Of a DNA stretch of 64,000 nt, positions 57,371-64,000 are shown in pieces. The first letter of the stretch is position 1. Each line of letters begins with the position of its first letter. The notes beneath the pieces are model-generated. The model worked only from the letters and a program-made list of their open reading frames with translations. It did no database searches and was not told where the DNA came from. Position numbers and translations under genes: made by a program. The stretch comes from Streptomyces kaniharaensis (GTDB lineage Bacteria; Actinomycetota; Actinomycetes; Streptomycetales; Streptomycetaceae): contig NZ_WBOF01000007.1 in NCBI RefSeq assembly GCF_009569385.1, positions 20,722 to 84,721 of the forward strand, written 5' to 3'.

Positions 57371-58819
57371 TTAAGCGGCAAGGTTGATTCGGAGGTAGGG
57401 GCCGTAACCAACCACGCGGCGCAGGTAGAGACCGCGCAGAGCCTGGACCGCTGAGCCGTCCGCGTGCTCGTCCAGGGCAGGGACCTCGCCGACGAGCCGG
57501 TAGGTGAGGCCGATATGCGCTTCGAGATCGTTGAGGTCGGCGTGCAGGACCTGTTCGAGGGCAAGGGCGAGGTCGGGCGAGTGGCTTTTGCCTTCGGCAT
57601 ACGGTGTGTCGTAGTTGGCCAGGAAGGTGCTCAGCGCGTTGCGGTAGCTGCCGTGGTCGACGTTCATCGCCCCGGTCAGCTCGATGGACAGGGCCGGCGG
57701 GGCCATGGTGGGGCGCACCGAGGCCTGGTAGGCATCGGCGGACATCGCAGCGGCCAGGTGCATCGCGGCAGTGAGGGCCCGGACGTGCTCTACCGCTTGG
57801 CGGAGCTGAGCGACCGTCCCGGAGCGGTTCTGGCGGTTCAGCAGAGTGTCGGCGGCGGCAAGGGCGGCGGCCGCGGACCGGTTTGCCAGGGCGTACACGC
57901 GATGGCCGAGCCGCCACCGCGCCTGCGGGGTATGTGCGGGCAGGGCCTGGTCTTCCCCGACGTCCTCTCGGATCACCAGCGGCGCGTGCGGCACCTCGGC
58001 CCTGCAGGTCGTGAGGAAGCGGGCGGCGAACTCGGTCAGCCAGGCTGCATCGTCGGGCGTCAGAGGCGCGTGGAGAAGATCCGCGGCAAGCGCTCGCAGG
58101 GTCGGGGCCGCGCTGGCCACGGCCAGCTTGGCGGACAGCTGCGGGGCACGGGCTACCCCGAAGTACGCATCGTAGATCTGCACGTCGTCGGACAGGCCGC
58201 TGGAGTCGGCTGCCGCGGCGGCTTGGCCGGCGAGCTCGCTGCTGCCGTCCACGAGTTGGCCCAGGAGGTCGTACGCCGCGCGCAGAGCTGCCCTCGCGTC
58301 GTCCCGAACGGTACCGCCACGCAGAGCCGCAGCAGCCTCCCGGAAGGCGGACGCGGCACAGTCGGCAAGCTCCGCCAGATGCCCGTCCAGCAGTGAACTC
58401 TGGTCGATCGGGGCCGAGGAGATGACGAGGATCGGCTCATCCGCTTGCGCCTCCGGGCGGTCCTCCGATCCGAAGTCCGCCCACCATGCGCCGGACTCGT
58501 CGCGATAGGCCCGGGCGAAGACGAGCCCGCCGACGGCCCGGCCGTCCGGGGTGGGCTCGCCCGTGGATCGCCGCCACCGGTATCCCTTGTGGAGGCACTC
58601 GAAGTGGCCATCCGGGCTGATCTTGCCGTGCACGGCGAGGTCGTGCCCGCGGTGCGGGCACTGCCGCGCCATTGCCCGCGGGTGGGAGCTGTCCGCGTCC
58701 ACCAGCACGATGTCCGGGTGTTCCGTTGCGGTGAAGGGACGTCCGGCCTGCGGCTGAGCGGCGTAGCCGAGCCGTACCTTCTTCGACCTACCTGCGGAGT
58801 CGCTCGTGGTGTCGGTCAT
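57371..58819 (-). CDS. Protein with degenerate Rieske [2Fe-2S] motif and helical domain
   Basis: GGGAGGCGGAC precedes ATG 58819; 482 residues. Residues about 25-110 look like a Rieske domain: CPHRGHDL supplies the first Cys-x-His. The second half of the motif is CLHKGYRW, where the usual C-x-x-H has Lys in the His position and His one residue early. The remaining ~370 residues are helical (AAAALRGGTVRDDARAAL; RQAVEHVRALTAAMHLAAAM) and unlike oxygenase catalytic domains. So it may not hold a normal cluster. Divergent from the ROK regulator, which probably controls it. Function unknown. Confidence 0.65.
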   Translation of the reverse strand: MTDTTSDSAGRSKKVRLGYAAQPQAGRPFTATEHPDIVLVDADSSHPRAMARQCPHRGHDLAVHGKISPDGHFECLHKGYRWRRSTGEPTPDGRAVGGLVFARAYRDESGAWWADFGSEDRPEAQADEPILVISSAPIDQSSLLDGHLAELADCAASAFREAAAALRGGTVRDDARAALRAAYDLLGQLVDGSSELAGQAAAAADSSGLSDDVQIYDAYFGVARAPQLSAKLAVASAAPTLRALAADLLHAPLTPDDAAWLTEFAARFLTTCRAEVPHAPLVIREDVGEDQALPAHTPQARWRLGHRVYALANRSAAAALAAADTLLNRQNRSGTVAQLRQAVEHVRALTAAMHLAAAMSADAYQASVRPTMAPPALSIELTGAMNVDHGSYRNALSTFLANYDTPYAEGKSHSPDLALALEQVLHADLNDLEAHIGLTYRLVGEVPALDEHADGSAVQALRGLYLRRVVGYGPYLRINLAA

Positions 58820-59052
58820 GTCCGCCTCCCTGCGTGGCGGTAGCTCGGCTCATCGGCCGGGCGGTGATCGTTCTTCACAAGTCTCTCACATTGAAACCGG
58901 CGAGTCTAGGCCAATCGGGTAATCCGGACATTCTTGGATATTGGTAACTTTGGGAACGTGAAACCCGTGGGTTCGTGTCCGCTGGTGCACACGGGGGGCC
59001 CGGAGGAAGCTTGAGCCCTGGGGGACTGGCAGATGAGAGGAGAGGGTCTCCC
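58820..59052. promoter_or_regulatory. Divergent promoter region, Rieske-like and ROK genes
   Basis: 233 bp with an AT-rich centre (58870-58960: TTCACAAGTCTCTCACATTG; ATTCTTGGATATTGGTAACT), unusual for this window and suitable for promoters and a ROK operator. AGAGGAGAGG precedes the ROK GTG. Confidence 0.5.
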
Positions 59053-60327
59053 GTGCGATTCTTCGCTGCAGAAGACAGGCGCGTGGCGCTCCACATGAAG
59101 CTCGCCGAGCAGGTCGAACCCGATCTGCTCGCGGCGGTGATCTGCGCCGGCGATAGCCCGATGTCCCGGCTGCGATATGTCACCGAGAGCGGACTGTCCG
59201 CGCCCACTGTGGGTCGGGCGGCCCGCGCCCTGATCAAGGATGGACTCCTCGCAGAAGGCGAGCAGTTCCCGATTGACCGCCGGGGTCGGCCTGAGATCAC
59301 CTTGAAGGTCGACCCGAAGCACGTACATCTCGGGCTCGTTGTGGAAGACGAGGCCGAGCCAACGGGGAGAAGCGCTGGGGTCAGGGTCGTCGCGATGCCC
59401 GTCACCCTTGATGGGAAGCCGTTCGAAGGGATGCCGCCCATCGCGGTGCCCATCGCGGAGAGGAAGATTCCTGACCTAATCACGTCTGTGGTCGACGCTG
59501 TTCGCCAGCTGCGCCAGAAGGTCGAAGAGAGAGGAGCCCGCGTCGAGGGCGTAGGGCTGTCGCTCGGAGGACACATCTCGGCGGATAATTGGGTGCAGTA
59601 CTCGTCGAACATCGGGAGCGAGCAAGACCAGCCTTCCCCGTTGGGAAGCCACCTAGAAGAGGCCATCCACCTTCCGGTCATGCTTGAGAACGACGCCAAT
59701 GCGCTTGCCCGGCGACACCTGTGGTTCACGCAGGAGCCGAGTTCGGCCTACGCGATCGTCCTGCTCAAGTCGGACGGCATCGGCTGTGGAATCGTCGCGG
59801 ATGGGTCCGTCTTTACGGGCGCTCGCGGCATGGCCGGGGAGTTTGGCCATCTGCCTATGGACCCAGATGGTCCTACGTGCCGCTGCGAGAACCATGGCTG
59901 CCTGGAGGCAATCGCGACTCCTCGTGCCATCTCTCGGTCCCTGAAGTTCGAAGGCTTCGAACAGGTGAGCAAGGCTGTAGCGGCCAACGATGAGGACGCG
60001 GCGCGGGTCCTTGGTGAAGCTGGGAGCTGTCTGGGGCGAGCACTCGCAACGCTGATCAACATCATTGATCCTGGGAGGATTTTCCTCTTGGGAGTTGATG
60101 AGTTGACCGACCGTGAGGCGAACTCAACGGCGGCGGTCTACCTGGACGCCATGGCGGAGGCCGTACAGAAGCACGTGTTCCGCAGTGCCCGGGATCGCTA
60201 CGACCTCGAGCACATCTGGGCGAACCTCATTGTGTCGGGCCTTCCTACTGAGACCGAGACCACGGTCGCAGCCGCTGCCCAGTGCATTCAGGAAGTCGTC
60301 AAATCCCGTTCCGGCAGCAACGGCTGA
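59053..60327 (+). CDS. ROK-family transcriptional regulator
   Basis: AGAGGAGAGG precedes GTG 59053; 424 residues. The N-terminus has a winged HTH (LRYVTESGLSAPTVGRAARA, about 36-55). The ROK domain includes LSLGGHI, LENDANALA and MAGEFGHLPMD, with the zinc ligands CRCENHGCLE (about 276-285). ROK repressors sense sugars; some members are kinases, but the N-terminal HTH marks a regulator. Codon use looks less GC3-biased than most neighbours (for example ATT, CTT, AGA in use), hinting at a separate origin. It likely regulates the divergent Rieske-like gene. Confidence 0.85.
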   Translation: MRFFAAEDRRVALHMKLAEQVEPDLLAAVICAGDSPMSRLRYVTESGLSAPTVGRAARALIKDGLLAEGEQFPIDRRGRPEITLKVDPKHVHLGLVVEDEAEPTGRSAGVRVVAMPVTLDGKPFEGMPPIAVPIAERKIPDLITSVVDAVRQLRQKVEERGARVEGVGLSLGGHISADNWVQYSSNIGSEQDQPSPLGSHLEEAIHLPVMLENDANALARRHLWFTQEPSSAYAIVLLKSDGIGCGIVADGSVFTGARGMAGEFGHLPMDPDGPTCRCENHGCLEAIATPRAISRSLKFEGFEQVSKAVAANDEDAARVLGEAGSCLGRALATLINIIDPGRIFLLGVDELTDREANSTAAVYLDAMAEAVQKHVFRSARDRYDLEHIWANLIVSGLPTETETTVAAAAQCIQEVVKSRSGSNG

Positions 60328-60542
60328 ATCGAGTCCCGCCCAGACATCGACGGCCTGGAGGCACTCGCACGGCGCGTCACCGAGCTCGCCCGGCCTGTCG
60401 TGCGTTGCAGGTTCTGACGGACCGCCGCGGCCCAGGCCCTGCTACCGCTGAACGCGGCTTGGCCGGAGGTCACCGGCTGGGCCGCGTTGCTGTGTCGACA
60501 GGCGCGCGGCTGTCCACAGCCGCCCCGGGCCAGGGTGGCGCC

Positions 60543-60944
60543 ATGACGACGAAGAAGACCTCCGTGCCCTGCCACGCCCACGCCGCCGGCAGCTGGGGCT
60601 GCCCGGTGGCGGAGCTGTGCACCGTCCAGACCCGGCTTCTGGCGTTGCTGGAGCGGTACGCCGACGGCCCGCTGAGCATGGACTACCGGTTCAGCCCGGA
60701 CGAGACCACCCAGCGGGCAATCCGCCTGCTCGCGGCCCTCCTGAACGTGCCTCCCAGAGCCGTACGCCGCCACGCCCGCAGCTCCCGCTGGCCCGCCGGC
60801 CGCAAGCTGCGCCAGGCGGTGCACCACCAGACGGAGGAGGAGTTCTGCCCCGCGCGCCTGGCCGAGCGGGCAGCGAAGCAGGCCCGTGCGGAAGCAGCGG
60901 ATGCCCGGCGTCGGGCCGCGCGTGCGAGCCACGGAGGCGAGTAG
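60543..60944 (+). CDS. 133-aa hypothetical
   Basis: ATG 60543 begins MTTKKTSVPCHAHAAGSWGC, with two Cys and two His residues near the start and a third Cys further on (VAELCTVQTRLL), then a helical basic middle (TQRAIRLLAALLNVPPRAV, possible HTH) and an Arg/Ala-rich coiled tail (AERAAKQARAEAADARRR). The ribosome binding site is weak. It may be a DNA-binding protein; no family recognised. Confidence 0.55.
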   Translation: MTTKKTSVPCHAHAAGSWGCPVAELCTVQTRLLALLERYADGPLSMDYRFSPDETTQRAIRLLAALLNVPPRAVRRHARSSRWPAGRKLRQAVHHQTEEEFCPARLAERAAKQARAEAADARRRAARASHGGE

Positions 60945-61028
60945 CGGCGAACAGCTCCGCGAGGACTCCTGCACAGGCCGATCCAGCGCGAAATGGCGGT
61001 CTGCGAGCCGCTGTCCACCCGGGGACGA

Positions 61029-61850
61029 TCAGCTGCGGGCCGCTGACTTCCCTACGTCGTCGGTGGCGGGGGCGGTGCGGACGCTCTGCGGCTCGATTCG
61101 TTGGGCGCTGTCCCAGAGCTTCTCGTACTTCTGCCGGTAGGCGTGGGCGATGTCCTCGGGCGGGCTGATGACGGCCGTGAGGTGTTTGCCGACGCCGTTC
61201 ACGGAGGACCCGAGAAGTTGAACTCGCTGGTCGGCGCCGATGATGCAGCGGTCGTGCAAAGAGCTGTCGCCGGAGGCCCGGACCTCGATGTCCGATGCGT
61301 TCGGGACGGAAGCCAGCGCGACCGCGATGGCGGCGTGCTCCTTCTCCGCAGTCTTGGCATTCGGCTTGCTGGCGGTGATCAGGATGCGCGCGAGCGTCGT
61401 TGTGGCAATGAGGGCAAGGGACTCGGCCTTGAAGTAGGGGTCGACCAACAAGCCGGCTCCAGCCAAGGCCAGGCGCCGCGTCAGTGTCACGTAGACCAGC
61501 GAGTCCTTCGGGTCTAGGGCGACGTCGGTGATGTCCGAGTCGGTGCCCGCGTCGGCCTCCGTGTCGCATGCGGCGAGCACCTGGCGGCCCAGGGAGGTAA
61601 GCGTCACCTCCGAGTCCTTCACCGTGGCCCAGCCGACCTTCTTCAGATAGTCCAAGGTGGGGCCGGGGCGTCGCATTGGCCCGCTTCCGAACAAGTCGGG
61701 GAGCAGCTCGAAGGTCGACCACGCGGTGTCCCGTGGGGGTGTCGTACGTGCGAACGCCTCGACCTCCGCCTCGGTCAGGATGCGTCCTCGCCGGGCGAGG
61801 GCGTCGATGTACCAGAGCGTTCGGACGACGTGGTCCGGGACATGGCCCAT
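61029..61850 (-). CDS. PLD-like domain protein with N-terminal winged helix
   Basis: I use ATG 61850; an in-frame ATG at 61874 is also possible. About 273 residues. The N-terminal half looks like a winged helix (LDYLKKVGWATVKDSEVTLT, about 66-85). In the C-terminal half, LHDRCIIGADQRVQLLGSS (about 208-226) matches the shortened HxR-type PLD motif seen in phospholipase-D-like domains of DNA-processing and defence proteins, with LLVDPYF earlier as the other strand. Only one motif copy is visible, so it would dimerise or be inactive. Single gene facing left from the low-complexity region. Confidence 0.6.
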   Translation of the reverse strand: MGHVPDHVVRTLWYIDALARRGRILTEAEVEAFARTTPPRDTAWSTFELLPDLFGSGPMRRPGPTLDYLKKVGWATVKDSEVTLTSLGRQVLAACDTEADAGTDSDITDVALDPKDSLVYVTLTRRLALAGAGLLVDPYFKAESLALIATTTLARILITASKPNAKTAEKEHAAIAVALASVPNASDIEVRASGDSSLHDRCIIGADQRVQLLGSSVNGVGKHLTAVISPPEDIAHAYRQKYEKLWDSAQRIEPQSVRTAPATDDVGKSAARS

Positions 61851-61874
61851 ACCCGGATTGTCCCCCGCTCGCAT

Positions 61875-63290
61875 TGGCCCGCTCTACCCGGCGAAGGGTC
61901 GCGGGGTGTGACCTGTTGGTTGGTGTGGGCGTGTTTTGGCCTCGCACGGCGGGTTGTCTGGACCTTTGGTTGTGCCTGTTGGGGCTCCGGTGGGGTTGGT
62001 GCCGTCCGGGATTTGGTGACTGTGTGTGGTGGTTGGTGGTTGGTGGTTGGTGGGGGATGTGGGGTGGCCGGGGCCGCTCGGGGGTGGTTCGGCGGTGCGG
62101 GTATTTTTTCGGGCTGTGAATTTCGCCGGTAATTCGGTCGGGTTGTTTTGGTGGATTGGCCGCTGGGTGGTGGTGTGAATTCGGGTGGAATTGCTGGGTG
62201 GGGGTGGTGGCGGGGGTTGGTGTTTGGTTTCGTCCGGGCCGGGCCCGTCGTCCCGGGTGGCCGTGCCCGCCTCGCTGCGCCGCCGTCCCGGGCCTGCTGC
62301 TGAGCCTGCTCGGCCGCCGTCGTCCGGGGTCCGCCGTCCAGGCCGCGCCCCGTCCGGGTGCGTGCTGCCGCCGTCCCGCCGTGCTGGCCGCCGTGCTGCG
62401 CCGCCGTCCGGGCCTCGCTGTGCCGCCGTCCGGGGCCGTCCGGGGCTGTCCGTCGTCCCGCTGCGCCGCTGTCCCGGTTGGACGGCTGGGTGGCCGTCAG
62501 GCCGCCCCGGGGGCTGTTCTGGTGGTGGTCCGGGAGACCGTCCTGGCGCTGTCCTGGTGGTGGGTGGGGGTTGTCGCGCTTGCTGTCGCGCCCCCCTGTC
62601 GCGTGGGGTGCTGTCGCGTGTTGTGACGTGGGCGGATGCCCCTGTTTCCCTGTGTGTGGTGGGGGCGCGACAGGTGGGTGCGACAGGTGCCGGGGTGGGG
62701 CCGCGGCTGCTGCTCGGGTGGTGGTTGCTGCCGGTGCCGGCGACTGCCAGGTGCCGGTTGTCCTGGCCGCCGTCCGGGGTCGCCGACGCCGTCCCGGGTC
62801 CGCCGTCCGGGGTGGCCGGGACGGCGGCCGCTGTCGGGGCCGGCCTGGTCCTGGTGGTGGTGTTCCGTGGCCGGGTGGCCGGGTGGCCGGGTGGCTGGCG
62901 GGCTGGTGGTGGGTGCGGGGTGCAACGCGGTGTTGCGCGGGGGTGCAACACGGGGCCGTGTTGCGGGTCTGACCAGGCGTTATGTGGTCGGGAGCGGGGG
63001 CGGGTGGGCGTGTTGCACCCCGTGTTGCGCCGGGCTGCGCCGGTTGGCCGGCCTCGGCGGCTCCCCGCCTCCCGGTGCTGCGCCCCGCCCCTGGCCGCCG
63101 TCCTGGTCGGCCGCCAGGCCGTCCCGCCGCGCCCGTCTTGGCCGTCCGGCCGCTGTGCCCGTGCCCGTCCTGGCCGCCCGGTGCCGCGCCCCGCTGCGCC
63201 CCGTCCTGGTCCGGTGTTCGGTTTGGTGTCGCCACTCCGGGAATTGTCCGGGTGACGCTGGGCGGGATTTCCTGAGCGGTCGGGAAGGGC
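61875..63290. repeat. Strand-biased G/T-rich low-complexity region
   Basis: About 1.4 kb with strong G and T excess on the plus strand. From 62020 it has GGTGGTTGGT-type runs. From about 62270, degenerate repeats of GCCGCCGTCC(G)GGG recur (62278-62480, 62765-62845, 63090-63215). Long open frames exist on both strands but encode only Pro/Thr/Arg- or Gly/Val-rich low complexity, so I do not call genes. GTTGC- and TGTTGCG-type repeats (62925-63030) are also present. Possible roles are replication-strand structure, transfer or recombination. Confidence 0.55.
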
Positions 63291-63789
63291 GGTCGCCGTG
63301 TCGGCCTGGGAGGGCCGTAGGCCCCTTTCCGAGGTGCCCGAATTCGATTCCCCACCGCTGCGCCCCGAAATGGTTCCGGATTTCCCCCAGAAAGGGAGCG
63401 GAAGGGAATTCGGATTCCCGCGGGGAGTGCGATCGGATAGAGCCGTGGTGGATGGTCGCCGCGAGGTTGCCTGTTCTCCTCCGACACCCATCAGGGAACC
63501 GGTAGGATAGGGCTGTACGGAAGTCAGGGAAACGCCGCCGGATTCGCTGCGGATTCCGGTCGGGAGTCTGCGGTTGAGGGCCCGTCAGCCACCGCTATGC
63601 GGGGCGCCCGTGAGGGCCCGCCACCCGGGGCCGGGGAGGCCGAGCCGGACCGGCGGCCCGGAGGTTGCTCCCGAGGGCCGCAGGCCCCGCCCCAGGGGCG
63701 CCGGATGGGCCGCCAGCCCAGCAACCAGACGGCGGACCGGCCATCGGCCGGGACCGGGGGAGGGGGCCCGGGGGTGGGGTTGTGACTGA
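63291..63789. other. Non-coding region with GC palindromes
   Basis: No gene is supported. It has AT-richer patches (63340-63420, with GGAATTCGGATTCCC) and recurrent GGGCC(G/C)(C/T)AGGCCC-type foldbacks (about 63313, 63676), the same foldback recurring at 63822 beyond the twin repeat's first copy. Confidence 0.4.
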
Positions 63790-63903
63790 TACCCGAAGTC
63801 CGCGACACATCGTCAACGCCGAGGGCCGCAGGCCCCGGCCGGCACCCCCGGCCCGATCGGAGGGATGGCCTACTACCCGAATTTCGCGTCACATCGTCAA
63901 CGC
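63790..63903. repeat. 30-bp direct repeat pair, 84 bp apart
   Basis: 63790-63819 and 63874-63903 match at 27 of 30 bases; both begin TACCCGAA and end CACATCGTCAACGC. Read on the minus strand each gives TTGACG, a 17-bp spacer and GGTA(G/T), so they could be two leftward promoters, or a pair of protein-binding sites. Spacing is eight helical turns. Confidence 0.55.
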
Positions 63904-64000
63904 TCACCCCCGGGCGCAGCCCGGAAACCCTGCCAGCAAACCGGCCCGTAGGGCCGTGAAAACACCGGCCCAACAAGCCGGGATGCCGACCGATTGACGG

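Noticed and set aside
61775..63491. Leftward open frames of over 500 codons in the G/T-rich region
   Set aside because: Pro/Thr/Arg low complexity with no domain or start signal; explained by lack of stops in skewed GC-rich DNA.
63000..64000. Right edge as a physical telomere
   Set aside because: Foldbacks and repeats are present, but the terminal bases show no dense palindrome series reaching the last base, and the left edge cuts a gene; the window is probably an arbitrary slice.

Overview
The window is about 64 kb of very GC-rich DNA with actinobacterial ribosome binding sites, many GTG/TTG starts and many GTGA/ATGA start-stop overlaps. It carries gene families typical of Streptomyces/Kitasatospora: XRE-DUF5753 plus DUF397, RsbW-like ATPase, ROK regulator, FtsK-type TraB, DUF2637 spread protein and Ku. 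It has a plasmid-style initiator, ParA with a partner, a conjugation region and a telomere-protein-like operon. I therefore read it as part of a large, self-transmissible, probably linear plasmid, or a chromosome arm derived from one. No rRNA, tRNA, CRISPR array or transposase was recognised. Neither window edge is shown to be a physical end.

Layout. 1-3.6 kb: the C-terminal part of a STAND-like NTPase cut by the left edge, a small CxxC protein and a DUF3800 protein. 3.9-8.45 kb: a leftward replication block with a double-HTH initiator-like protein carrying four 24-bp tandem repeats inside its gene, a DUF721/DciA-like putative helicase loader, a third protein, and a 1.2-kb non-coding origin-like region with two perfect DnaA-box 9-mers and a hairpin array. 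8.45-11.5 kb: a three-gene kinase / kinase-HAD / NAD-dehydrogenase operon. 11.7-21.5 kb: a conjugation module with a GntR (KorSA-like) regulator, small overlapping genes, membrane proteins, TraB, a clt-like repeat cluster and a very long coiled-coil DUF2637 protein whose 3' end is full of GCGAACC heptamers. 21.6-28.6 kb: accessory genes, mostly nucleic-acid related (polynucleotide kinase-like, OB-fold-like, beta-clamp-like, HAD-ASCH fusion, RapZ C-domain, EEP phosphatase), separated by strong hairpins.

29.1-30.9 kb: a ParA ATPase and a non-canonical partner whose gene contains two long perfect palindromes. A third near-perfect copy lies 25 kb away beside the replication block, so these are good candidates for the partition site. 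31.4-33.4 kb: regulators. 33.5-41.2 kb: a rightward, tightly coupled operon that looks like an undescribed peptide natural-product (RiPP-like) cluster. It encodes a radical SAM/SPASM protein, a 46-aa candidate precursor, a HExxH protein, and an unusual set of small-molecule enzymes (TMP-kinase-like, PEP-mutase/isocitrate-lyase-like, Nudix, D-2-hydroxyacid dehydrogenase, nucleotidyltransferase).

41.2-50.3 kb: hypothetical proteins, Ku, an ImuA/RecA-like protein, a sigma-factor operon and a broken RDD gene. 50.6-57.2 kb: two small leftward genes, then an operon of three coupled genes. Their organisation matches, as I remember it, the SCP1-type alternative telomere system (Tac/Tpc). The 742-aa member retains what look like degenerate family-B DNA polymerase palm motifs. 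A DEAH helicase with C-terminal HA-type repeats follows. 57.4-61.9 kb: a protein with a degenerate Rieske motif divergent from a ROK regulator, a hypothetical and a PLD-like protein. 61.9-64 kb: non-coding, strongly strand-biased G/T-rich low-complexity DNA, then a 30-bp twin repeat.

Taken together, the replication, partition, transfer and end-maintenance functions form a coherent plasmid backbone, with a biosynthetic operon and small regulatory and repair modules as cargo.
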